Shown: positions 11,297 through 21,894 of the stretch, one piece after another | Numbering within the stretch: the first letter of the stretch is position 1 | How the letters are laid out: each line of letters opens with the position of its first letter | NCBI GenBank assembly: GCA_918807975.1 | Contig: OU964934.1 | Coordinates: 558,001-622,000, forward strand | Length of the DNA stretch: 64,000 nt | Direction of reading: 5' to 3' | Source of the DNA: Aplidium turbinatum | Taxonomy: Eukaryota > Chordata > Ascidiacea > Aplousobranchia > Polyclinidae | Notes under the pieces: generated by a model | Seen by the model: only the letters and a program-made list of their open reading frames with translations | Database searches by the model: none | Told to the model about the DNA's origin: nothing | Position numbers and translations under genes: made by a program

Positions 11297-12468
11297 GGGG
11301 ACACCGGGGTATTACGAACCACGGGGTATTATGAACCAGGCCATTTTCTGGAAAACTGTTGGAAATCCTAAGATCTCATTTGCATATTTTAGTCACAGGA
11401 TCACCATGCTTTTTTTGGTACTATCATTTTTGGTCAGCACTTCTTTGTTCTCAGTAGAACTGGAAAAATGTAGTTTTAGAGGTCAAAAGTAAATTCAGTT
11501 TTCCATTTTGGTAGGCCTGGCATGGTTAGTACAGGGACTCTAGAAATCTAGATTTTTATTCAGGGATAGGTTATATGTATGAAATACTGATGCAAACTGA
11601 TTTTAAGCTTTATGTTGATTTCGTTTTGTTAGGCAATAGCTTGAATAAGAACACTCTAGCCGGGGTATTATGAACCAGATGGTTTCTACCGCAAAAGTGA
11701 AAATTCACTTTCAAAAAGCCCCCATCTGGTGATGTGAAATATGTAGAAACTAGCCAAATTAAGCAGGTTCTCCCTTATCCCACCTACACAGAGCAGACAA
11801 CCAGAACATTTGGCTCAATCCGATTTGAATGCCACTTCAACACTGAACATGAAGTTAACTGATTAAGTAAACCGATTATTAACCTATGTGACTAAGTGAA
11901 CTGTTGTGATTTCATAATCTGCATGTCTTTAAAAAATGTAAAAATAAATTTTGTGTGCGAGCTTTCTTTACCAGTGGTTGGTCATGAGTTTTTTGTCTGA
12001 ATCCATTGCTAAGTTTTCGCATGCAACCACACAACCATTGTTGTTAGGAGACCAGTTGTGTAGATTACTATGCAAGTGAAGACTTGCTGACTGCATTGGA
12101 ACCTCATAACTTCAGCTTTTCCTATTCAAATAACGCAAATAGTCAGACCTGAAAGGCAAAAACTTCCTAAAAATCTTCTTAACCCCACTCTACTAATTTC
12201 CGGGTTGACAATCACTGCTTTGAAGCATTTTATGGAAAGTTGTTTATACTGGTGCATAATGCCCCGGCAAGGTTCATAATACCCCAGGCCATTTTTTCAT
12301 GAAAAACTGTAATAATTTAAATTTTGGAGAAGTTAGTGAATTGTGCTTGTGATATGTTATAGATAATGTTAAAGACTATGCAACCTGAAAATTTCATAAT
12401 TCTACATCAATTAGGGGGCAAATGAGAGCATCCCGAATTTTTGTGGTTCATATTGCCCCGGTCTCCCC
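11297..12468. mobile_element. Non-autonomous TA-target element, GGGG ends
   Basis: The left end is GGGGACACCGGGGTATTACG and the right end in reverse complement is GGGGAGACCGGGGCAATATG. A TA dinucleotide lies directly outside each end (11295-11296 and 12469-12470). The motif CCGGGGTATTATGAACCA is repeated inside, directly and inverted (near 11320, 11658 and 12260-12290). No coding frame is present. The TA target suggests Tc1/mariner-like or pogo-like mobilisation. Confidence 0.75.
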
Positions 12469-12722
12469 TACCTAAAAACATTACAAGCAATGCTCTTATC
12501 TAGTTCCGACACTAGCGTGACAAACTATGAATGAATGAATAAACCAGCATACCAATGGACAAATAAAATCAGTATATATCCTCTGTCAAAGGCTCTAAGA
12601 TCAATTTATGCCACAACAAAAGTACAATACTAACAAATTCAGTACTTATTTTACCGTAAAATATGCTGATCTATTTTAGTAGGGAATGAAAAAATTTGAA
12701 TTGAATGAATGGAACCAATAAT

Positions 12723-14206
12723 CAGCGCCAGATTAACTATAGTAGAGTAGCAGATATAGCAGTTGCTGCGGGCCCTGCGCTTTACAAGGCCCCGCGCTTT
12801 ACAAGGCCCCGCGCTTGGTGAGCAAAACATCTTTTTTGCAAAAAACTGTCGAACATAGTTGGTAAGTAATTTTTGACATGCAAACTGGAACGGCATGGGA
12901 GAATATTATAATTGTAGGATTAAATTACTTAGTCTCATTGTCTTACCTCTTCCTAATAACCGATAATTTCCGATGAAGGCAACTGCCTGATCGAGTGCCA
13001 CGAGACGATACTAGTTGTTTGAAAGATTATTCGATTGTAGCCTACTGTAGTGTACACCAGTGAGAAAAGTATCAATCTTTCCGATTGCCTTGGACAGAGT
13101 TATTACAACGCGTCCAACATGAGCGGGAAGTATAACGGATAGGCCGACAGGCACTTGACAAAAAAAAAATTGGTGCTGTTGCAGAATATGTTCCGTGCTA
13201 TGCTCATTCGTTGAATTTAGTTGGTGTATGCGCTGTACAATCGTGTCCACAAACAGTTCAGTTCTTTGACTTCGTTGAAAATATCTATGTAGGCTATTCT
13301 TTAATTGCTGCTTCAACACACCGGTGGTCCGTTCTGGAGTGTTCAGGTGGTGGAGTGCCAAAGAAGCTCTATGAAACACGATGGTCCGGAAGCGCTGATG
13401 CCATTAAGGTAATTCAAGTTTTTTTTTTAAAAAGGAGGCACTGGAGAAACTTGCAAATGACCAAGTGCAAAAGGCAGAATATCGACAGCAGGAAAATGGA
13501 CTCCTCGAGGAAATGGAGTTGCTCGAAATAGGAATCTTAGTGGTTTTTTTAAATAGCTTACCCGATCGCTTCCAGGCAAGTCAAGTCTCTCTTCAAACAA
13601 AGCGGCAAAATCTTAACATTGCTTCAGCGTTGTGTGCCTCTTTGGCAGGATCCCTACAGACTTTTAGAGAACAATTCGCTAAGTTTGAGTCAGAGGCGCA
13701 GAAGCTGACTCAAGTGCCGGATTACCGACCAACAAACACAAGAAGAATTGTCCAAAATCGAACGCATGATGAGGATGTAGGCAGTGGCCGTTCAGTTCCA
13801 GATGTAATGACCTAAAGACAGGTTCCCGGTGGAAGTTTTCCTTGCAGTATTGGATAGCCTACAATCTGCGCTGGAGCAACGTCGCAAGGCATACACCAAT
13901 TTGTAAAGCACATTGCTATTGATTGCTCCTCTCCAGAACTCAACTATTTTACTACGATTAAAGAAAACAATATTGACACCACGTATCCTAACATTGACAA
14001 TTTGTTACGCATTTATCTATGTATGATGGTAACTAATTGTACTGGAGAGAGATCATTTTCAAAATTGAAGTTGATTGAAATCTAGCCTATCTGCGAAACA
14101 CGATGGGGCAAGAGCGGCTACACTATAATCAAAAAATATCAAATCTATAAAATATTCAATTGCTTCCCATCTGCTACAGGCCCCGCACTTGGTTAATCCG
14201 GCACTG
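12723..14206 (+). mobile_element. hAT transposon (ZMYM1-like type), exact 8-bp target duplication
   Basis: Ends are CAGCGCCAGATTAAC on the left and, in reverse complement, CAGTGCCGGATTAAC on the right. CCAATAAT is repeated exactly at 12715-12722 and 14207-14214. The interior encodes a decayed hAT transposase. GGCCCCGCGCTT units are repeated near the left end. Confidence 0.9.
13196..14085 (+). pseudogene. Decayed hAT transposase
   Basis: The first frame reads CYAHSLNLVGVCAVQSCPQT, then ASTHRWSVL and LYETRWSGSADAIK. These are the CAAHSLNLV and TRWSxRxxA blocks of ZMYM1-like hAT transposases. A second frame (13465-13815) gives the following helical region (LEEMELLEIGILVVFLNSLPDRF, then a REQFAKFE stretch), and a last piece at 14041-14085 gives TGERSFSKLKLIE, the hAT dimerisation motif. 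Several frame changes and stops separate the three blocks, and the N-terminal zinc finger and first catalytic block are missing. It cannot make a working transposase. The hAT identity agrees with the exact 8-bp target duplication. Confidence 0.8.
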
Positions 14207-15123
14207 CCAATAATGGAACCTTGCTTTTCGTGATGAGGTACCGTAACGCATCAAAAGTGTTCCCCTCAAGACCATCAACACTTTTGACAACCCACCAAGG
14301 TCCATCAACATAGCAACTGTCTTTTTGTCTTGTTTTTTTACTTATATTAATTGTTAAGAAAAAATTACTACCTTTTTTTCTCTCTCTTTTCCTAATAGTT
14401 TTTTTTAAATTCTGTTGAGGTGTTGCGACCCTGCCATATTTTAAACTGATTGTTCTGCTTTGGTATCATACACGTTATAACAAGGGCGCAGGAAGTAGGG
14501 GTGCTCAAGGGGCTTCAGCCCCCCCTAGAGCTAATTCAGCCCCCCCTGGAATTTTCGATAATTGCTTCAGCCCCCCCCTAGAAAATTCTGACAATTTAAG
14601 GTACATAACATATTTTCAGAAAATTATTCGAGCAATAATTGCTACAATGAATCGAGTTCATATTACGTGTGATCGCGCTCATCATTCGCAATAAAGAGTC
14701 ATATACCTCGCAGTAGCGGTTCCAGCCACCCTCCTTACTAACACGGCATTCCATCGTTTATTGAACATCATTCTGCAATATCCTCTTTTCACTTTACAGC
14801 ATAGAACAGCAAGAGATCTGGTTGTTATAACAGAGTGCGGGCTAACCTTAAAGCATTATGCCCTGGATCGTTATACATTCACTGCAGTAATCATGCTCTC
14901 GATTTGATTTTACAAGACGTTATAAAGGAGGTGAGGCTTATTGCCGATGCCTTAAACTTCGTTTAAAGTGTTGCAGTTGTAATTTGTGAATTGTCTAAAC
15001 GTAAATCTTTATTCATGTCTTTTTTGGTTCCGATGAAGTTGCCTGCAATTTGCTGGGTTTGTGTCCTACTCGTTGGTGCGTTCGTGCTTCCGCCCTCGCT
15101 CGTGTTGTTAAATGCTACCCTAC

Positions 15124-16305
15124 CAGTGTTGTACGCGTCATTGAAATAAATTGACGGCGTCAGCGCGAATTGCCTAAAAACTTTACGGCGTAAAGTATTG
15201 CGTAAGCTCTTAAAGAATTTGACGGCGTCAGCGTCAGCGCTAATTTCTAGCGCTATTTTCTGCCAGCGTATTATAAGACGGAAATATTTCAACCAAGTTA
15301 AGGCTGACGATAGCTATAAATAAAGACCAGGTATTATGTTTTGAGACTGTATTGTAATTAGCTGCTTAGCTTATTAGTTATTTCCTTATAGAAAAACAAG
15401 CATTTCAAAACGTTTGTCTGACAATCTGCTGCGTTTGGGACCCATATTGTCCTTTTCAAGTGAAAACATGCGTTCTACAGCAGCGCTGGTTGGTATTATT
15501 GTTGTATTTCAAAAACAAGTTGAAAGCGTTTACTCGGAAAGGGTGTCCGACGTTTTTTTCGTAAACAGTTGTTCGTAAAACAATTGTTCGTAAATAATTG
15601 TTTGTAAAATTAATTCTTCGTAAAACATTCTTCCTAAAGCATTTTTCCGTGCATGCAGTTGAAATTTGATGTAGCCTATACAAAGAAATGCTTTACGAAG
15701 AATTGTTTTACGGATTCCATTTTACGAACAACAGTTTACGAACAATTGTTTTACGAACAACTGTTTACGAAGAATTGTTTTACGAACAACTGCTTACGAA
15801 CAATTTACCTATAACCCTCGGAAAAGGTATCACTGTTCCAAGCGTGCTGTGATAGTTTAGCATGTATAAATCTTTTAACGAGGTCCATTGGTCCACTGCA
15901 GCAATATCGCTCTTTTCAGGGGCATAGAGCTCTTGAAATAAAGTATCTTCAACGTCCGCAATGCCATTCATGGATTTTTCGCTTTCTGTGTCTGAACCCT
16001 CGTTCTCAATACATGGGTGATCACCATTTGGCGAACTTCTTCCGCATGTATTCCAGGGAGCCATTCCAACCAACACAAAAGCCGGTAATTCGGATGAGTC
16101 GCGCTGGCCAGACTACATTGTGAAACCATAGGTGAAACTCTTATTGTGAAACGAGATTATTGACGCATAGCGCTTGACGCTTAACATCGGCAAAATAGTT
16201 GACGGCGCTATCACTTCCGTCAACTGAAAAATAAATTGACGGCGCTAGCCTCAGCGTCAACAAAAAGTTGACGCCGTCAAATGACGCAGTCAACGTACAA
16301 CACTG
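15124..16305 (-). mobile_element. hAT deletion derivative with exact 8-bp target duplication
   Basis: Both ends start CAGTGTTGTACG and then carry many GACGGCGTCAGCG/TTGACGCCGTCAA units. TACCCTAC is repeated exactly at 15116-15123 and 16306-16313. On the minus strand about 15370-15480 encodes SAAVERMFSLEKD then RSRLSDKRFEMLVFL, the hAT C-terminal dimerisation domain; more of the protein remains at 15780-16076. A second, rearranged copy is at 32425-34825. It lies inside the hAT at 14482-17558. Confidence 0.85.
15550..15807. repeat. Foldback array of TTCGTAAACAGTTG-like units
   Basis: About five units of TTCGTAAA(A)CA(A/G)TTG type on the left face about seven reverse-complement units (TTTACGAACAACTG) on the right, with a short spacer near 15640-15690. 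It interrupts the hAT transposase remnant, and CTCGGAAAGG / CTCGGAAAAGG near 15536 and 15818 may be its target duplication. Confidence 0.7.
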
Positions 16306-16435
16306 TACCCTACCCTGTTGAAATGTCTGACCGACATGACAGAAGATAGTGCAATGAAAGGAGACGCACATGCAAAGATATTCAGCTTGGTAAAATAAGC
16401 AATAAGCATGCACGATGCAACTTTATTTTGCGATT

Positions 16436-16850
16436 ACCTGCAGAGGTGAAGTTTTTCAGCCTGCAGAAGCCGTCGCTAGACAGCTCCAAAACCAGAAGAT
16501 CTCCGCTTCTTCAGCTTTGGATCCATCACCATTTTCCGCAAACGGATCAAAAATCTCAGAAAAGATGAATTCGTTTCTAAGCTTGTGAAAGAAGCGAACG
16601 TCTTTGCGTCTGCTAATAACCTAAAGACGCCAAAGGATCTCCGAGTGAGCAAAACTTCAGCAAAATCTTGAAACACAGAAGAATCGAATGCTCTATCTTC
16701 TGCGAGAGAAGGAGCGTGGAAACTGGAAACGGCCATACATCAAAGCCCTTGATTTGGTTCAAGCTGCGCTTGATCGAAGATTCGACCAGGTGGATCTGCT
16801 TCTAAGATCTACTTCTTAGCTGTGCAAACGGTGAGGAAGGATTTTATACT
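16436..16850 (+). pseudogene. hAT-like transposase remnant
   Basis: Broken plus-strand frames give FQPAEAVARQLQNQKISASSA and, later, YIKALDLVQAALDRRFDQVD. The second block resembles the (Y)xPxLDxLIxxLxxRF segment that precedes the dimerisation domain in hAT transposases. Stops and frame changes separate the pieces. The position inside an element with hAT-type ends supports the reading, but the match is weak on its own. Confidence 0.4.
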
Positions 16851-17882
16851 GAGATCAGCTTACCCGATGCAATCAGAAAAGATCGCCTAAAACGGAACTT
16901 ACCGTACCGTGCTCAGCGATGTTGTATAAGTGGAAAAACCACAAACTTTGTTTAAAAGGTTGCTAAGATACTATCGCAACTAAACCCTCGAACACTAGAT
17001 CTTTTCAAAGAAACGTGAAAATTCGTGAAGCTCTGCCTTCGCCTCCCGGTTTCCGCTGCATCATCGCAACGTTCTTTTTCTGCTTTAAGATGCCTGAAAA
17101 CGTGGTTGAGAAGCTCAATGACACAATAAAGACTTACTCAGCTTGCGTTGATGTATGTCCATTGTCCACCAAAACATTTTGGACACTGTCGATGTCAAAA
17201 AACTCATGACACAGTTCATATAGCCTAAAGAAAAACCTGAGCAAAAAGCAATCTTCGGAAGCGTGTGAGAACTCATTTCCACAAACTGTCGTTTTCATAT
17301 CACTTTCTAATTTGTTTGTTTTCTTTTTAATTTTCTGAATAGCTGCTTTGTTGTTGCCGCTCTTCGTTTCTTACAACTTATGATACAATGTGTGTGTTTT
17401 GGCGTCGTTTTATACACAGGAGGGACCTATAAAAGTTACTACCAGTTTTAAACGTTTTGCCACATAAGGGGGGGTCTGGGGGGCAAAGCCCCCCAGAAGC
17501 TCACAACACTACGGCAGCTTCAGCCCCCTCTAGAGAAAAATAGTTTCCGCGCCACCGCGTTATAACGTCCGCGTTTTGTCGCTTCTACCTTTTTCTAGAC
17601 CACTGCTATGTTTAGCATATATTGTTTTTTTCGTTGTGTCTGGTCAGAAATAAAAATAAACTGAAATGAACAATACCGTACACAAAAACTTGTTGTTGAT
17701 GTTGTATTGTTTCATCACAAAATTTGTTTTGTTCAAGGGGAATTTACCTAGGTAAAAATATTCTTTTAATATGAATAAAAAAGGGAGTGCCATGTGAACA
17801 CGTTTGAAGGGCGAGAGCGAGAAAACTTATATTTTGTCTGTTGCAAGAATTTATACGGTACAGTCATAAACAATAGATCAGA

Positions 17883-17950
17883 GCCCTTCAAACTGGGGGT
17901 CGCGACCCCGCAATGGGTTACGTAACGAACTTCAGGGGTCGCAGAGAGTA
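17883..17950. mobile_element. One hAT terminus (BED-type)
   Basis: CAGAGCCCTTCAAACTGGGG followed by GTCGCGACCCC and a further GGGGTCGCAGAG is the classic end of hAT elements whose transposases resemble ZBED5/SCAND3. A transposase fragment of that type lies downstream at 19500-19815. I did not find the opposite end. Confidence 0.55.
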
Positions 17951-18344
17951 TAGCCTACCAATATAGACCTTTTGCATAACGAACCAACAGAGCGTGACGT
18001 TGGAGTCGTGAACGACTAGCCGCTGTTTACAATGCTGTGCGCTAGGGTTAGTGGCGTAGTTTGCAGGCGAATAAATTGTTTAACGTTTGCTTGAGCATGG
18101 CTTGAGCTGTTGTTTTGTGGTCTTTAGACTACAGGCATGTATCAGTGTTTCAGTATAATTTGCCTACTAGGACTACCCAAGCACTATGCATCATCATCGA
18201 CTGCACTGAAGTAGGCTACGTCTCGAAACACTATTCTCACTTCACTGTCAGTCGCAAACGTACTCGAACGTGCTCGAACTGTAAAAGTAGGCTACTAACA
18301 TTGCAAAGTCATTAGTGGTAGCCTAGTTGATCCAAATGGGCGTA

Positions 18345-18735
18345 TTATGTCTGTACACTAGTAATGTGAGTGACAAAGAAATATGTCAGAGAAGTGGATT
18401 TTTTCACGTTTTGAGGCAGAAAATAGCTGCTAATGAACTGCACTTCAATGATGCTGTTATGGCCGATAAAGGGTTTCTCATAGAAAAAGACATGATATTG
18501 GTCTACATTTGAATATCCCACCGTTCCTAGGTAGAAGGCCTCAAATGAGTGAAGACGAAGTGTTGAACACACGAAGTATTGCACGCCATCGCATTCATGT
18601 AGAGAGGGCCATAAAAAAGCCGTCAATTTCACATCTTCGACAGGAAAATACCAGTGACTATGCTTGGTATCATCAATCAAGTGTGGTTGGTTTGTTGCAT
18701 GTTAAGCAATTTTTAAGAACATATTTTGTTTGAAC
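18345..18735 (+). pseudogene. Harbinger/ISL2EU-type transposase remnant (DDE_Tnp_4 fold)
   Basis: The first frame gives SNVSDKEICQRSGFFHVL and then NDAVMADKGFLIEKD. The second gives NIPPFLGRRPQMSEDEVLNT and SIARHRIHVERAIKK. In the family these are the contiguous C-terminal segment: SVSDKEIV, the catalytic-Asp block DxVMADKGF, NIPPFLG, then the RIHVERAI block with the catalytic Glu. A frame change lies between GFLIEKD and NIPPFLG. The first catalytic Asp block and the N-terminus are missing, and the tail after the ERAI block is unlike the usual LNQI end. It is a dead fragment, without visible terminal repeats. Confidence 0.75.
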
Positions 18736-18779
18736 AAACTGAAGAAAACATGCCTCAGTTTTATAGCCTACTGCTACTA

Positions 18780-18988
18780 AGCTAAAACCTCAATTGCTAG
18801 GGTAACAGGGATCAGTTGTCAGTAGATGTTACAGAAAATATATTTCGCACTTATTCAGTGCATCGTCAGTTCTGATCTGATCAGATAAATACAGAACTGA
18901 CGATGCACTGAATAAGTGCAAAATATATTTTCTCTAACATCTACTGACAACTGATCCCTGTTACCTTAGCAATTGAGGTTTTAGCTTT
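18780..18988. repeat. Long inverted repeat (foldback element), arms of about 97 bp
   Basis: The left arm starts AGCTAAAACCTCAATTGCTA and the reverse complement of the right arm is the same with about three differences over 97 bp. The spacer GATCTGATCAGATAAATA is short, so a transcript would form a near-perfect hairpin. No coding frame and no clear target duplication. Confidence 0.9.
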
Positions 18989-19124
18989 CTAGATATGGAA
19001 CAGGGATCGTTTCAGAATAAGACTAGGTCAGAAAGCGAGGCAGACTCCGACGCAGCTCAGCATCAGCCAAGAGCAGTTAGCTACTGCTACTATATTTACT
19101 TTCTTACTACTTATTTTACTGCTG

Positions 19125-19332
19125 CATAGCCGAGTGGTGAGAACCCTGGAACGGCAGTCGAAAGGGCGCCGGTTCGACGCCGCTCAAGAGTATGCAGCTG
19201 TGTCTGTGGTAGGACACTTAAAGGCATGCCTGAAGGTAGACACGAAGATTGGCTTCCTTGCCTTTCCGTCCACTTAATCTAAATCTTCAATCACCAGGTG
19301 TAGGCCTGGATACGACAAACAAAACAAACAAT
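19125..19332 (+). mobile_element. tRNA-derived SINE
   Basis: An A-box-like TAGCCGAGTGGTGAGAACCC at 19128-19147 and a B-box GGTTCGACGCC at 19171-19181 are spaced as in tRNA. The tRNA-unrelated body follows, with a tail of ACAAACAAAACAAAC. The head does not fold as a complete tRNA, so it is not a tRNA gene. Confidence 0.7.
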
Positions 19333-19499
19333 TTTACGCAAAGTAGCCTACTGAATATTAACATTTTGTGCAAGTTATTAACTGTATTGAGAGTCGCGCA
19401 CTCAGTAGCCTACGCGTATGTTCGAAAATTGATGTGGTAAAACGGAATCGGAATTTAAAACCCTTTTATTGCAATGTGAAGTAAGATGACTTTTAAAAT

Positions 19500-19815
19500 T
19501 TGAAGCTAAAAAGATTTATTAGTGTTGAAAATTGAAGTATTGATTTTTCTAACGAAAAAAATTACAGACTTTGCTCACCATTATCACAATGACATCTGGT
19601 TCTTGAAATTATGCTATTTATCAGATTTTCTTAAAAGACAGAACGAACTTAACTTGTTCCTCTGTAGAGAAAATATCAACAGATTAAACATCTGTAAACA
19701 AAAAGTTGAAAATGATTCATTTGAAATGTTCTCATTTATGACTGAAAAGTTTTTGGTTAACAATGATGTAAAATCAAACGTTATTAAGCCTTTGGTTATT
19801 AACCATTTGTAAAAT
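19500..19815 (+). pseudogene. ZBED5/SCAND3-like hAT transposase fragment
   Basis: The open frame gives WFLKLCYLSDFLKRQNELNL, then FLCRENINRLNICKQKVEND and SFEMFSFMTEKF. ZBED5-like hAT proteins carry the same series (L.YLaDIF..LN.LN..LQGKN then W...VE...FEMF). About 95 residues are open; the catalytic blocks before it and the dimerisation domain after it are not readable. It may be the body of the element whose end is at 17883. Confidence 0.6.
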
Positions 19816-20784
19816 CTGTTGAAACAGTTTCAGAAGTATTTTCTTCCAGAATTGGACAATGCCAAATTACTGTAGCCAATAGGCTATTGAATTCAAAACT
19901 TATTTGCAACGCAAAAACAAAGTAGCTAACCTATAGCGAGTACTTCTCTCAGGAGATATCACTGATCTATCTTTTGACTTAAACTTTAAATTTTGTGGAA
20001 ATTTATAAATTTTATGCAAACGCATTCACACATTTTGGCTTAACGTTAAAGCGGAATATCTAGGCTACCAGTAGGCTACTTGATTCAGCAGTAGGCCTAA
20101 CCGCACTCCAGTCATTTGTTTTGACGTAGGCTATTTGTCTTGAAAATTTTCAGCAGAGGAAACTGAGGCAAATTCTGGATACTCGTCGAGATAATCGTCT
20201 CACCTACAATGCAAATACAAAGATCAATTAAAGTCTCCCTCGACCCAGCAAACATTGATCTAGAATCGTGGGAACAACTTGCCAGTGATAAGTCAATCTG
20301 GAGGAAGAGAACGAGGGAAGGCACGGAATTTTTCTAAAAAAAAGAAAAACAGGTTACAAAAAGTTTCAGAAAAAATAAAACATTAGAAAAAAAGCTAGTG
20401 CAACCACGTTCCCAACTCTTCATGCAATGTGACTTTTTTCCGCGTCTTTTCTACTGTAGACTAGGCCTCCAAAGCCACATAGGCTAAGACCTGAAAACAA
20501 AACCAATGCTCGGACACGAGCTGGAACCGACGACGACAATTTGTGCAAGTCAGCGTTTTTAACGTTGATGAACAGACATCATCAAAACTAAGCAACGTGA
20601 AATTCCGCCTTCGGACCAGCATTGTTTATAGCCTACCTGTTTTCGTGAAAGTCCATCAATGCTGCTGAGTGTAGTTCACCAAAGTGCATGGCAAATAACT
20701 TTGGAGGATATTTTCTTCTCTTTTCACCTCTTCCTGTAAAAAATGTAGTGGCAGTAAGCAGTTTGTAATATAGTCCTATAGCCG

Positions 20785-21390
20785 ACTGCTTTTATATCTT
20801 AACCGTCATCGATAGGTTTACTCGCTGGCCAGAGGCCATTCTCGTCAGACATCACTGCGAAGAGTTGTGCTGATGCATTTATTCTTCACTGGGTCTCTAG
20901 ATTCGGAGCCCCCAGCGTCATATCATCGGATCGTGGGAGGCAATTTATCTTCATCCTATGGTACGAGATGGCCACATTTCTGGGAAGCAGGTCGTACACA
21001 CCACGACATATCACCCTGCGTCCAACCAGTTTCAACCGCAGTCTGAAAGTTTCTTTAAAAACTCAGACCGACCATGCTACTTGGTGCAGTAACGCTCAGA
21101 ACTTCTCATACTTCATGCACGAGTTGCGATATACTCTCCCCAGGCATCCCTATAATTGAACCACCTTTTTGGACGAGGCCCTGTCTTCATGTAGGGCTAC
21201 TCATGTATTCGTCCGGACAGATGGAGTGCTGTCAAGCCTGCAGAAGCCTTATCAAAGCCTATAACTCATTCTCGATCGCAACAACAAATACATTACTGCT
21301 ATTTGCGAATATCAACTGCACGATAGACACAGTTTCAGTCGATCGATTTAAAGCCACGCTGTTCCACCCCATTGTAGAAGCAGAGAACCT
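20785..21390 (+). mobile_element. Gypsy (Ty3-type LTR) integrase fossil
   Basis: Broken frames show the integrase core (the TVIDRFTRWPEA block and the following catalytic-region blocks) and the C-terminal stretch ending in a VSVDRFKA-type motif. No LTR, gag or reverse transcriptase is recognisable in the window. It is a broken, partial copy with several breaks. It ends where the piggyBac at 21394 begins, so the Gypsy piece is older than the piggyBac. Confidence 0.75.
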
Positions 21391-21894
21391 TAGCCCTTTA
21401 TTGACAAATGCGACAAATCTGTCACGTTTGAAAGAACCCTGCACAATTGCAGTTTAGACCGATTTTGTACAAAGTGGACGACTGTTTCAGAATTGTCACA
21501 TTTCAAAAAGTCAGTTTTTATATTGGCAACACTGTTGACTTGCTGTAAATTCAGAAAAACGAGGAGGCAAAGTTCAGATTTTGCTGATGTGAAAATGATG
21601 CGGTGTTGATGAGTTCAGCAGTCCTGAGAAAGAGTTAGCTTGTGCTTTTAGTGTCTAATTATTTTAATTCGAATTGCATGTGAGGTATATTTTGAGAAAT
21701 AGCACTGAAGTGAAATGAATTGATACAAGACAAGCAGTTATGCTAGTTTGTGTAAATGTAACAGATCTGTTGACTTCGTCCATGTGTGACTGTTTTGAGC
21801 TTAGCCTAGGTCTTGGGACAAAAGGCATTATCTGAGTAAATTTTCGTTTTTTTATGTAGATATAGTTGAATAAGTTTCTATACTTTGTAATATT

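Larger units (their letters stand above)
14482..17558 (+). mobile_element. hAT transposon holding a second hAT derivative
   Basis: The left end is AAGGGCGCAGGAAGTAGGGG and the reverse complement of the right end is GCGGTGGCGCGGAAACTA; both continue into CTnGAGGGGG-type G/C runs and GGGGCTTCAGCCCC. GTTATAAC flanks both ends (14474-14481 and 17559-17566). That octamer is itself a palindrome, which slightly weakens it. Decayed hAT-like coding remains at 16436-16850 and near 17015-17210. The middle is interrupted by the element at 15124-16305. Confidence 0.75.

Noticed and set aside
15550-15807. CRISPR-like array
   Set aside because: Units are contiguous, degenerate and arranged in two inverse blocks without unique spacers, in a eukaryotic transposon.
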